From contig BPJV01000010.1 of the NCBI GenBank assembly GCA_026004795.1, positions 124,001 through 188,000 on the forward strand: DNA of 64,000 nucleotides, written 5' to 3'. Under the pieces are notes generated by a model. That model searched no databases, was not told the DNA's origin, and saw only the letters and a program-made list of their open reading frames with translations. The translations under genes were made by a program, and so were the position numbers. The DNA is from Pirellulaceae bacterium (GTDB taxonomy: Bacteria; Planctomycetota; Planctomycetia; Pirellulales; Pirellulaceae). Below are positions 54,384 through 62,979 of this stretch, in pieces (positions within the stretch are counted from its first letter, which is position 1; each line of letters starts with the position of its first letter).

Positions 54384-55763
54384 ATGAAGAGAACAAGCAC
54401 GATGAGAAAAGCTTTATTGGGGTGTGTCCTCAACCTCCTGTGGCTCAGTGCTCTGACGGTCGCCCAACCTCCAGATCGCGGGGGATTTGGTGGGCGTGGT
54501 GGCCCCCCAGGTGGTTTCGGGGGGCCTCCGGGAGGGTTTCGCGGACCACCGGGAGGGGGTGGCTGGCGCGGAGGTGACGATCGAGGGGGACGCGGAGGTT
54601 TCGATCCCGCAGCGATCCTCGCTCGTTTCGATCGCAATGGCAATGGCATGATTGAGCCGGATGAAGCCCAGGGGCCGGCGCAATTCTTTTTGCGGAGGAT
54701 GGCCGAAAACAATCCTCGCATCGATCTCAACCGCCCCATCCCTATCGATTTACTACGGGAGGAGATCGATCGTGCTCGGGGAGACCGTGATTCGCAGCGC
54801 GGTGGGGCGTCGTCAGCGGCCGAATCCAACGAACCGAAGCTGCTGGTTCCCGACTTTAGTCTCGCGGAAGAGCCAATTCCTCCCAGCGGATTTTCGGCGG
54901 TCGACGCGGGAAACCTGTTCAACGTCCAGGTCGAGGAGCGAGACATGCGAGAGGCCGAGGAGCGTATGCGTCGTTACGACCGAAACCGCGACGGTAAACT
55001 ATCCAAGGAAGAGCTTTCCCAGGGGCGGTGGTCCGATGACCCGATGCAGTTTGACCGCAATCGTGATGGCAGTTTGACGGTCAGTGAGCTGGCCGTGCGT
55101 TACGCCAATCGCCGCATTGCCGAAGAACAACGGCGGGGAAACGATGATCGCGACCGGCGAAGCGGTGGCTGGGATCGTGGTCGCGGTGACTGGGGTGGTC
55201 GAGAGGACGACGGCTGGCGGCGGAGGGATGAGGCCCAAGTGACCCCTCGCCAAGAGCGGTTCGGGGACGCCAAGAGCTATCGTCTTACGACGACGGTGGA
55301 GCTGCCATCGGGGTTACCCAATTTCTTTGCCGCCAAAGACGCCGACGGTGACGGGCAGATCATGATGAACGAATTCAGCAGTTCATGGGATGCTTCCGTC
55401 TTGGCCGATTTCCTGAAATGGGACCTCAACCATGATGGTGTGATCACGGCACAAGAGTGTTTGCTCGTTTCCAGATCCGGAGAAGGGGCAGCCGGCACCG
55501 GCAGCGAGGAGACCTCTCGGCGGGAGGCAGGGGCGACGATGAGCAGTTCGTCCGCAGCCGCCGGGGCCAGTGGGGACATCAGTGCCGTTCACCTCGATTG
55601 GGCGCAACGCCAAATCGAAAAGTACGACAGCGACGGAGATAAGGTGCTCACCGCGGAAGAGTGGAGCAAAATGCTCATCAAGCCGGAGGGTGCCGATGCG
55701 GATGGCGATGGAAAGCTGACCGTCGAGGAGTACGCTCGCTTCCGCCAGGGGCAGCGTCGTTAG
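54384..55763 (+). CDS. Secreted Gly-rich EF-hand protein
   Basis: About 459 residues. The start is uncertain; the ATG at 54402 also gives an ideal signal peptide (MRKALLGCVLNLLWLSALTVAQ) with AAGAGA upstream. After the signal comes a Gly/Arg/Pro-rich low-complexity segment (about 30-85 of the longer form) and then seven calcium-binding loops: DRNGNGMIEPDE, DRNRDGKLSKEE, DRNRDGSLTVSE, DADGDGQIMMNE, DLNHDGVITAQE, DSDGDKVLTAEE and DADGDGKLTVEE. The spacing between loops varies, as is usual in planctomycete EF-hand proteins. The role is probably structural or calcium-sensing in the envelope. It stands alone on the plus strand. Confidence 0.88.
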   Translation: MKRTSTMRKALLGCVLNLLWLSALTVAQPPDRGGFGGRGGPPGGFGGPPGGFRGPPGGGGWRGGDDRGGRGGFDPAAILARFDRNGNGMIEPDEAQGPAQFFLRRMAENNPRIDLNRPIPIDLLREEIDRARGDRDSQRGGASSAAESNEPKLLVPDFSLAEEPIPPSGFSAVDAGNLFNVQVEERDMREAEERMRRYDRNRDGKLSKEELSQGRWSDDPMQFDRNRDGSLTVSELAVRYANRRIAEEQRRGNDDRDRRSGGWDRGRGDWGGREDDGWRRRDEAQVTPRQERFGDAKSYRLTTTVELPSGLPNFFAAKDADGDGQIMMNEFSSSWDASVLADFLKWDLNHDGVITAQECLLVSRSGEGAAGTGSEETSRREAGATMSSSSAAAGASGDISAVHLDWAQRQIEKYDSDGDKVLTAEEWSKMLIKPEGADADGDGKLTVEEYARFRQGQRR

Positions 55764-55820
55764 TTCCTGTTTTGGGAAGCAAGCGCCGGCGCGATTAACC
55801 AATCGCGCTGACGGTCGGGG

Positions 55821-56408
55821 TTAGGGCTCCACTTTGCTGCCCAGTAACTGCAAGAACTGCCGCATCCAGGCGGGATGTGCAGGCCAAGCAGGCGCGGTGA
55901 CCAGGTTGCCGTCGGTATGGGCGTTGTCGAAATTGGGTGCCGCGTCGACGTACGTTCCCCCCGCCTGAACAACCTCAGGTCCCACTGCCGGATAGCAACT
56001 GCACGACATGCCCGACAGGATGCCAGCCGCCACCAGAATTTGTGGGCCATGGCAAATCGCTGCCAGCGGCTTACCAGCCTCGTGGAATTCCTGAACCAGC
56101 GCGATGACCTGCTCATTCAACCGCAGGTATTCCGGTGCCCTTCCGCCAGGAATCACCAGTGCATCGAAGTCAGTGCTCTTGATCTCGTCAAAGGTTCCAT
56201 TCAACGCGAATCGGTGGCCCGGCTTCTCCGAATAGGTCTGGTGCCCTTCGAAGTCATGCACCGCCGTGACGACGTAATCCCCTGCTTTTTTGCCCGGGCA
56301 CACCGCCACGCATTGGTGGCCGACCATGGTCAACATTTGAAATGGAACCATCACCTCGTAATCTTCGACGAAATCGCCGACCAGGAACAAAATGCGCTTC
56401 GTTGCCAT
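55821..56408 (-). CDS. DJ-1/PfpI-family protein
   Basis: 195 residues, cytoplasmic. Cys119 and His120 (AICHGPQ) form the nucleophile elbow of the PfpI/DJ-1 superfamily, and Glu15 (GDFVEDYEV) is the partner acidic residue. Family members include intracellular proteases, chaperone-like deglycases and stress proteins; the sequence does not decide among them. The gene follows der on the same strand after 15 bases (56408 to 56424), so it may be cotranscribed with it. Confidence 0.93.
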   Translation of the reverse strand: MATKRILFLVGDFVEDYEVMVPFQMLTMVGHQCVAVCPGKKAGDYVVTAVHDFEGHQTYSEKPGHRFALNGTFDEIKSTDFDALVIPGGRAPEYLRLNEQVIALVQEFHEAGKPLAAICHGPQILVAAGILSGMSCSCYPAVGPEVVQAGGTYVDAAPNFDNAHTDGNLVTAPAWPAHPAWMRQFLQLLGSKVEP

Positions 56409-56423
56409 AATCTCGTTCGCATC

Positions 56424-57791
56424 CTAATTGTCGAGAATAGTAGGTTGGTCCGCCGTGGACCGGTCCGTTTTACTGTCACTTTCGCGTTTTTCGAAATACA
56501 ACCGTATCGGCACTTCGCCGAAGGGGAGATGATCTCGTAGCACACTAGTCATGTAGCGCCGGTAACTTGGCGGAAATCCTTGCGGTATGTTGCAGCGAAG
56601 GATGATCGTCGGGGGAGCGGTATCGATTTGAGAAGCGAAGTAGATTTTCGGTCGGCGGTTCAGGTACAGCGGTGGCTGTTGTTTCTGCAGCGCCAGCTGT
56701 ACCAGCTTATTGATCAACGGAGTGGGGACGCGCGACTGTGCCTGCTTGAAGAGCATTTGCGCATGGTTCAGTAGCGCTTTGACGTTCTTGCCGGTTTGTC
56801 CAGTAACGAAGGCGATCGGACAATAGCTCATCGTGGGGAACGTCTCCCGCAGGTAACGCACCCACCGCTCGGTCGGCATTTGCCCGGCTAGCTGGTCCCA
56901 TTTGTTGACGACAAAAATGCACGGTTTGAACTGCTGCTCGATGTAATGGGCCAACTGCTTGTCGACCTTGCTGATCCGTTGGCTGCAATCGAAGAACAAT
57001 AGCGACACGTCAGCACGTCGGATACTACGTTGAGCGCGGTGCAATCCGTAAAAATCGATATCCGTGCGAATGCTCCGATGACGGCGTAGTCCCGGCGTGT
57101 CGATGGCGACAAACCTGTGGCCATCCAATTCGAAATGCACATCGATGCTGTCACGCGTCGTTCCCGGAACCTCACTGACGATGACGCGCTTCGCCTTGGC
57201 CAAGGTATTGACAAAGGTACTCTTGCCCACGTTGCGGCGGCCCACGATGGCCAACTTCATCCTCGGCTCACCGTCAGGCTGTTCGGTCGTCGCCTCGGGC
57301 AGTCTGGCCGTGATCTCAGCGAGCAAATCACTGCGGTTGCGATTCTGCTCCGCACTGACCGGAATCAACCAGCCGCGTCCCAATCGGTGAAACTCCAGCG
57401 CAGCGGCATCCAACGAAGGGTGGTCGGCCTTGTTGGCCAACAACAAGACGGGCTTTTCAATCTTACGTAGTTTTTCCGCAACCATTTCGTCGAGCGGTAC
57501 CAGCCCTGAACGCGTGTCGACCACGAACAGCAGCACGTCGGCCTCGTCGATTCCCGCCGCGATCTGCTCTTCGACCTCCTGGGTCAAGCGATCCGCGTCC
57601 TCGATTCCCATCCCGCCGGTATCGACCAGCTCGAAGTAACGTCCGTCGTGCTCAATGAGCGTCGTTAACCGATCGCGGGTAACCCCCGCCATATCGTCTA
57701 CGATGGCCAACCGCCGACCGGCCAACCAGTTGAAAATACTGCTCTTTCCGACATTTGGTCGCCCGACGATTACGACCTTAGGGATTGCCAT
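56424..57791 (-). CDS. der: GTPase Der (EngA), ribosome assembly
   Basis: 455 residues, double-GTPase required for 50S ribosome maturation. The first G domain has G1 GRPNVGKS at 10-17, G3 DTGG and G4 NKAD at 120-123; the second has G1 GRRNVGKS at 184-191, G3 DTPG and G4 NKWD. The C-terminal KH-like domain closes the protein (PPTIILRCNIPQGFPPSYRRYM...). All G motifs are intact. The start at 57791 (MAIPKVVIVGRPN) is chosen because it fits the family N-terminus; the ribosome-binding site is weak. It is followed by the PfpI gene after 15 bases. Confidence 0.97.
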   Translation of the reverse strand: MAIPKVVIVGRPNVGKSSIFNWLAGRRLAIVDDMAGVTRDRLTTLIEHDGRYFELVDTGGMGIEDADRLTQEVEEQIAAGIDEADVLLFVVDTRSGLVPLDEMVAEKLRKIEKPVLLLANKADHPSLDAAALEFHRLGRGWLIPVSAEQNRNRSDLLAEITARLPEATTEQPDGEPRMKLAIVGRRNVGKSTFVNTLAKAKRVIVSEVPGTTRDSIDVHFELDGHRFVAIDTPGLRRHRSIRTDIDFYGLHRAQRSIRRADVSLLFFDCSQRISKVDKQLAHYIEQQFKPCIFVVNKWDQLAGQMPTERWVRYLRETFPTMSYCPIAFVTGQTGKNVKALLNHAQMLFKQAQSRVPTPLINKLVQLALQKQQPPLYLNRRPKIYFASQIDTAPPTIILRCNIPQGFPPSYRRYMTSVLRDHLPFGEVPIRLYFEKRESDSKTDRSTADQPTILDN

Positions 57792-58108
57792 ATCGCTGCA
57801 GATCACTTCGTGAACAATGCCGTCCGCTTTTTTCTCACCCCGCTCACTCCGGCGGTGCGGGAGTTGCACGCCTGATTAGTCTACTCTGCCGCTCACAATT
57901 CAGCGACCCTTGTTCTTGCTTGGTTAAGTGGCGATGCACGTGCCGCCTCAGACGCTTTGTCCTACTGGTCCTCGTGCCGGGCGAGGCCTAGCCAAGAGTC
58001 GCTTCGCGTTCCCACCACGCCACCGCAGGCGATCAAGGATGGCGAATGATTCAGGTACCCACCCCGGACCAACGATAAAATCAGGAACATCGGCATCGGC
58101 AGGGGGAA

Positions 58109-59059
58109 CTAGAATTCGTCGTCATCGTCGTCGTGATCGGGGTGCAAGGGATCACCGGCATTGAAAAAGAAGTCCCCCAGGGTAAACGCTCCGCCACCTC
58201 CACCTTGTCGTTGACGACGTTTGGCGGCGGCATCGAGGTCGAGCGCGTCGTCGCCCAGACAAAACTCCAGGGCTTCGCGCCAAGCTTGATCCTTGCTGAT
58301 CGGATGTTCGGGATCCTGCGCCAACCGCTTCAACGCGTAGCGGAGGAGATTCAGGCCGTCGCGGGCAGAGAAATCGAGCTTTAGTTCATGACTGCGCTGG
58401 AGAAAATCGACCGTCATGGCCAGCATCTCCGGCTCCGCAAACGGCAGGTGGTACTGCAAGATGGCCATTTCGTCTTGCCGGCTGGGAAAGCCCAACTGCA
58501 AACTCGGTTGAAGACGACTGAGAATGTAATCAGGGATTTCATAGGTCGAATCGTCTTGGTTCATCGTCACTGCACACCGAAAATTGGGGTGCGCTGGAAT
58601 GACGATGCCCGCCACGATCGATTCGACATAACGCCGTTGGTCGAAAAGCGGGGCGAGACTGGCCCAAGACTTCTCGTTCATGCGATTGCCTTCATCCAAC
58701 ACACATACGCCGCCGCGAATCATGGCGGTCACCAACGGCGAGGCATGGTAGGCGATTTTCCCCTCGCTGCTGAGAACGGGAGTGACCAACAAATCTTCCG
58801 GTCGGGTATCCGCGGTACATTGGAAGACATACAGTTCCTGACCTCGATGTCGCGCAGCGGCCATGGCTAAAGCCGTCTTGCCTATCCCCGGCACTCCCAC
58901 CAGACGAGGAGTTAGCGGCAGGTCTTGGTCATCGACCGTCAGCCAACAAGCTAGTAGCTGTTTTAGCACCTCGTGCTGACCAATCCATTCGGCGTCGTTT
59001 TCCATCGCCGCGGAAAGATGCAATCGCACTCCGTCAATCTCAACAGCCCTGCCGCTCAT
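58109..59059 (-). CDS. MoxR-like AAA+ ATPase
   Basis: 316 residues from ATG 59059, preceded by GGGAGAA. Walker A GVPGIGKT (55-62), Walker [11 protein letters not shown] (about 118-127), a sensor-like [19 protein letters not shown] region and Arg-rich downstream helices place it in the MoxR/AAA_5 group of ATPases. The last 35 residues are acidic and end DDDDDEF, with a Gly-rich stretch (RQGGGGGAF) before it. MoxR-type ATPases usually act as chaperones with VWA-domain proteins, but none is adjacent. The acidic tail could bind a basic partner. It stands alone on the minus strand. Confidence 0.9.
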   Translation of the reverse strand: MSGRAVEIDGVRLHLSAAMENDAEWIGQHEVLKQLLACWLTVDDQDLPLTPRLVGVPGIGKTALAMAAARHRGQELYVFQCTADTRPEDLLVTPVLSSEGKIAYHASPLVTAMIRGGVCVLDEGNRMNEKSWASLAPLFDQRRYVESIVAGIVIPAHPNFRCAVTMNQDDSTYEIPDYILSRLQPSLQLGFPSRQDEMAILQYHLPFAEPEMLAMTVDFLQRSHELKLDFSARDGLNLLRYALKRLAQDPEHPISKDQAWREALEFCLGDDALDLDAAAKRRQRQGGGGGAFTLGDFFFNAGDPLHPDHDDDDDEF

Positions 59060-59515
59060 GGATTCTCCCAACTGATCTTTGCTGCTGCGGCGGCAGAGGC
59101 ATCTCCACGCCACTGCACCGCGACACCTTCGTCATGATTGTCCAACGATCTCTCACGCAGTCATGTCAATCTAGCCAGTCCAGCCACCGGTAACAACCAG
59201 TCTGGGGCAGTGTGGTGTTTCTCGTATGACTCCGCGGGAGACGGGCCAGTACGAAGCGCGAGGACGATTGAAGAAGACAAGCTGGCCGGGCCACGCCAGC
59301 CGCAAGGCAGCCTGCGGCGATTTTGGTCGCTGGTGCCCATTGCTTCGACGGTGCGCGCGGCAATAGACGAGGCCAGCGCGTGTCGCACGTCAAGGTTCCA
59401 CCGTAGCTGGCACACCGGGAGCCTTTTTCAGGAAAATGAAAAGGGCGCAGGCAGAAGCGACGATCGGGCGTCCCAGACGTCGCTTCTCCCGCGGCAGAAG
59501 ATCACTCAGCACGCA
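59060..59515. other. Intergenic, 0.45 kb
   Basis: Between the DUF4198 gene (3' end) and the MoxR-like gene (5' end), both on the minus strand. It should contain the MoxR-like promoter and the end of the upstream transcript. No coding sequence or clear terminator could be supported. Confidence 0.5.
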
Positions 59516-60313
59516 TTACCTGTGCCGTCGATCCGCCACCGATCGATTGGGAACCGGCAGGACGATGACTGCCGAATAATGCGTTCGGTCATATCCGTCT
59601 CCCTTCTCCTCTTCGACTGGAAAATGGGCTACGATCAGAAGCATGTTCCCCTCCTGGGGAACGAACTGGACCGTCCCATCGGCATCCGTTACCCGCTGAT
59701 AGTCAGGATCAAACTCTGGATCCAGAGTCACGCCTCGAGGTACAAAACTTACTGTTACACCGGATAGCGGTTTGCCGTAACGCGTCAGTTGGCATCGGAT
59801 CGGCTCTCCGGCCTCGATCGTTGACGGCGGAGTTTTCAAGACCAACTCAAGGCCGAATCCATGGCATTTGTCTTCCCCCGCCAGCTTTCCTGGCTGTTCA
59901 CTTGATTGCGTTGCCCAAACGAACGTCTTCGCCGATTTTATCGCTCGCGTTGTGCGATGACGCGTGTCGAGGGTGTGAATGAAGTGATGCAGTCCGGGTT
60001 TGTCAAAAACATACTTTGCTGTCCAAAACCCTTCCTGTTCACCGTATCCCATATCGATGAGGGACGGTTTGAGATCGGCCGACTCTCCGGATGGATCGAT
60101 CACTGAAAGGGTACAAGGGGCCACGGTAATCTTGCTCGCCAATTTGAAGTCGCGGTGATCGTTGCCATGATTGACCAGCATCAAACTCACATAGGTATAC
60201 TCGCCAACCGGAACGGTAAAACTGCCCACTTCCAGCCATGTATCGTGGGCTCGCGCGTAGATTGCGCTGCCAACGACGATCAAGGCAACGGTCAACGCTC
60301 TTGTTCTAAACAT
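59516..60313 (-). CDS. Secreted DUF4198 protein
   Basis: 265 residues with a signal peptide (about 1-22, ending ARAH). The mature N-terminus HDTWLEVGSFTVPVGEYTYVSLMLVNHG is the DUF4198 signature, and two beta-sandwich halves follow (ETIEAGEPIRCQLTRYGKPLSG). DUF4198 proteins are periplasmic and some are linked to cobalt or nickel uptake, but no transporter sits nearby. The neighbouring minus-strand genes (DUF1559, Cys-rich protein) may belong to the same module. The start at 60313 is the first in-frame ATG with a suitable hydrophobic core. Confidence 0.85.
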   Translation of the reverse strand: MFRTRALTVALIVVGSAIYARAHDTWLEVGSFTVPVGEYTYVSLMLVNHGNDHRDFKLASKITVAPCTLSVIDPSGESADLKPSLIDMGYGEQEGFWTAKYVFDKPGLHHFIHTLDTRHRTTRAIKSAKTFVWATQSSEQPGKLAGEDKCHGFGLELVLKTPPSTIEAGEPIRCQLTRYGKPLSGVTVSFVPRGVTLDPEFDPDYQRVTDADGTVQFVPQEGNMLLIVAHFPVEEEKGDGYDRTHYSAVIVLPVPNRSVADRRHR

Positions 60314-60512
60314 CTTTATTCTCCACCTATCGAGTTGTTCTACGGTCAGTTCTTATCGGCCGATTCTCTTAGCCGCTCAATAACGACTGCTTCCCGCCGC
60401 AAACGGCGTCGCAGATGCATGGCGTCCAGACTCAGCGTCACGCTGCGCCGCATTCGCCTGGCTTGTTTCCCGTCCGCTTGCGCATGGGTGCGTAAAGCGA
60501 CCGGACCATCGC

Positions 60513-61622
60513 TCACCATTGCTCGAGCACTTGTCCGTCATTGCGGGCCCCCACGCGTCGCCAGGCTGGCAAGTCGATCGATTCGGTGACGAAGCGAACG
60601 CTACCATCGCCAAGCGCCAGGTTAACTCCACCATGATGGTTACTGCGGGATGCAAAGACACCCCATCCGCAGCTCATCACATCGGCGATGGTACTATTGG
60701 GTGGGTGGTAGTGGTGGTAACCGGTGTAATACTCGCGCCCATTGATCCATCCGGCACCACGTTGCCCCGACCATCCACGATGCAACCCGCTGCCGCGAGT
60801 GACTGCGTCCAGCAGGTGCGGATCGTCGGGGACGACGTACCCAGCAAAACCGGGAACACTGGGAGGCATGGAACGATCGACGAAGGCGCAGCGGAGGTTG
60901 TGCATCGTACGTCGCCGTCCTTCCTCGGTGGTCGGCTCGCCAGGATTCTGCACCTGGACGCCGATGAGCGATTCGGAGAAGGCTGCCGTATTGCTCAGGC
61001 CATCCGTGATGGCGCTGAATCCGATTTGCGCGTTTATCCACAGGATGCCATCGGTGGGCACTCGAGTATCGTAAAACGTCCCGACGCCCGTCCCCAAGTT
61101 CATATGGTAGTTTGTCCCGGCGAACGTTTGAGCAGGCCCGCTGCCTGAAAGCGTGACTACGCTGAAGGTCATCGGTTCGCTTTCACTGGGACATGTCAAC
61201 AAAGGTATTGGCGTTGCCGCCGCCTGGTCATGAGGTGGTTGCATGACCCCTGGACAACAACCAACGCTCAAAGGAGTGCCGAAATCGATCAACGCCTGCA
61301 AGTTCGCTTGTTCGTAGTAAGGCGCCAGTTGCGCGAAGACTGAAAAATTGCCCGCCAGGCTGTTGGCATTGGTGTAGTTGGCGGGCAGCCGTCGCAAAGC
61401 ACTTTCATAATTGTGCAGAGCGAGAGCGATTTGTTTCAAATTGTTGCTACAACTCATACGCCGCGCGGCCTCCCGTGCGGCCTGAACGGCTGGCAACAAC
61501 AGGCCCACGAGCACACCGATGATGGCGATCACCACCAACAGTTCGACCAGCGTAAACGCTCCGCGCCACCGACGCGCGTTTGCCATTTCATAACGGAACA
61601 TACGTTTCCCCGTGGAATTCAT
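60513..61622 (-). CDS. DUF1559 pseudopilin-like protein (second)
   Basis: 369 residues from ATG 61622, which has GAGGAG six bases upstream. The prepilin motif [35 protein letters not shown] begins at about residue 21, and the C-terminal [16 protein letters not shown] is present. It carries the longer middle domain typical of the family, with a [13 protein letters not shown] segment. Unlike the first DUF1559 gene it is not in a T2SS-like operon, but it is followed by the DUF4198 gene after 199 bases. Processing would need a prepilin peptidase from elsewhere. Confidence 0.94.
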   Translation of the reverse strand: MNSTGKRMFRYEMANARRWRGAFTLVELLVVIAIIGVLVGLLLPAVQAAREAARRMSCSNNLKQIALALHNYESALRRLPANYTNANSLAGNFSVFAQLAPYYEQANLQALIDFGTPLSVGCCPGVMQPPHDQAAATPIPLLTCPSESEPMTFSVVTLSGSGPAQTFAGTNYHMNLGTGVGTFYDTRVPTDGILWINAQIGFSAITDGLSNTAAFSESLIGVQVQNPGEPTTEEGRRRTMHNLRCAFVDRSMPPSVPGFAGYVVPDDPHLLDAVTRGSGLHRGWSGQRGAGWINGREYYTGYHHYHPPNSTIADVMSCGWGVFASRSNHHGGVNLALGDGSVRFVTESIDLPAWRRVGARNDGQVLEQW

Positions 61623-61872
61623 CAACAACTCCTCGTGCTCATCGTCATCTCAGTTTTCCATAGCGCGCACCGATCGCGTCTCCCGCCAGAACGTTCGTTC
61701 TGCAGAATAGTCACGCCATCGTGCGCAAGGCCGCTTCCCCGTCAAAGTGACGAAAACCGCGTTGGTGTGAGGAACGAGCTGTCGCCCATCTCTGACGGTG
61801 GAAGCGATTTACGAATCGTTGGTCCGCGCCATGCGTACCGCCAAGGAAATCAGCGGCTCGTTGGGCAGGCGC

Positions 61873-62565
61873 TCAACGGTACTGCCTAGAGCACGATCGT
61901 GCTCCAAGAGATGCCTGGACACCTTCGAGATCAGGGGATGGGAGGGTCGGGACGATGAGGGGGGAAGCGGCGTGTTCATCGACACTGACAAGCCACTCTC
62001 CCAACGGCGGCAGGCAATCCATCCCTGGTTGTTCAGGAGCAAGCCACAGCAACGCCAGAAGAGTCCATAGATAGGACAGCCCGCGGCACTCGGCCGCTTT
62101 CCACATCAGGATGACCTCACTCCCTATCGTTGGGTCATCGGTTGATGCCCCTTCCGGAGATGGTTCGGAATCGGAGCATGAGCCGGCTGCTTCCGAACAT
62201 TTTTCGGATTGAAATCTCCCCCGGTGGCAGCACGTTGGTCGCGCGGTGGAGGTCTGCGTAGGGGTGTTTATTCGCACCACGCGATCGATAAGAAACTGCG
62301 GCGGCTCCACCCCATGGCGTGCCGCCCATTCCAGTTTTTCTTCATCAGAATGGCAACAACATTTATCCCAACAGAAGTCGGCGGAGGAACATCCGCAAGG
62401 ACAATGCTCACACGGAAAGCGCTCTGCCCCGTGGCGGACATGTGGCACCGAAGATGGAACGCCCACGAAGCCGGTGAGCGCAAAACTGACCATCAGCAGC
62501 AGTAGCCACGTCAGAGCCCGCCGAGCAGGGCAATCTTGAATGGAAATCCGTGTTAGACAATTCAT
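61873..62565 (-). CDS. Cys-rich secreted or membrane protein
   Basis: 230 residues. A hydrophobic segment (about 17-34, ALTWLLLLMVSFALTGFV) is followed by a Cys-rich motif: Cys52, 55, 57, 59, 65, 69, 70 and 71 (PCEHCPCGCSS, CWDKCCCH), then a conserved-looking helix EEKLEWAARHGVEPPQFL. The rest is a variable Ser/Thr-rich linker and a second hydrophobic stretch (about 163-180). The eight clustered cysteines suggest metal binding or disulfide links. I recognise the motif as recurring in planctomycete proteins of unknown function, but cannot name a family. Its place next to the DUF1559/DUF4198 genes may be meaningful. Confidence 0.7.
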   Translation of the reverse strand: MNCLTRISIQDCPARRALTWLLLLMVSFALTGFVGVPSSVPHVRHGAERFPCEHCPCGCSSADFCWDKCCCHSDEEKLEWAARHGVEPPQFLIDRVVRINTPTQTSTARPTCCHRGRFQSEKCSEAAGSCSDSEPSPEGASTDDPTIGSEVILMWKAAECRGLSYLWTLLALLWLAPEQPGMDCLPPLGEWLVSVDEHAASPLIVPTLPSPDLEGVQASLGARSCSRQYR

Positions 62566-62979
62566 AGCGGACAGTCGAAAGTTTCATGACAGCCGCTCGC
62601 TCCTCACTCTGAAAAATATACTACCGATTCCTGGTTAGAACAATGGTCCACAACCCTCTTGTGGCTGTTTGCCACAGGCAAGTCACGAAGAAGACTCGAC
62701 AGACGCAACTTCTTTGCTTCTACTCCCCGCCAGGCTTTCGCCCTTTTTCGCCCCATCACCGCACCAACATGGAAACGGGAGCCATCGCCGAGTAGAATAG
62801 GCCTATTCGGCACCTAGCATCGCGGATCTTTATTCTAGCGTTCTCCATGACGCTCTCTGGCCGCGTTGATTCCCTGGAGGGCTGGTGTCGTGTGGCCTCT
62901 TCTCTGTTCCGGCCCCGTTGATTGTGGATACAGTCAGCGGGGTTTTTTTACTGGGAGATTGCCTGGGGAGGGAGGAGCT
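62566..62979. other. 0.4 kb intergenic, possible small RNA locus
   Basis: Between the helicase 3' end and the Cys-rich gene start (both minus). A strong intrinsic terminator on the plus strand lies at 62913-62949 without any plus-strand gene upstream. A small RNA ending there is one explanation; no coding sequence is supported. The palindrome GAATAGGCCTATTC lies upstream at about 62800. Confidence 0.45.
62913..62949 (+). terminator. Intrinsic terminator without an upstream gene
   Basis: CCCCGTTGA pairs with TCAGCGGGG across a 12-base loop, giving nine pairs (one G-U), and is followed at once by seven T residues (62943-62949). The form is textbook for Rho-independent termination on the plus strand. 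The nearest plus-strand gene is more than 7 kb upstream (ends 55763), so it more likely ends an unannotated RNA or read-through transcript. Confidence 0.7.

Noticed and set aside
61034-61042. TTATCCACA, a perfect DnaA-box match
   Set aside because: Single copy inside a DUF1559 coding sequence; no dnaA, dnaN or AT-rich region nearby, so not an origin.
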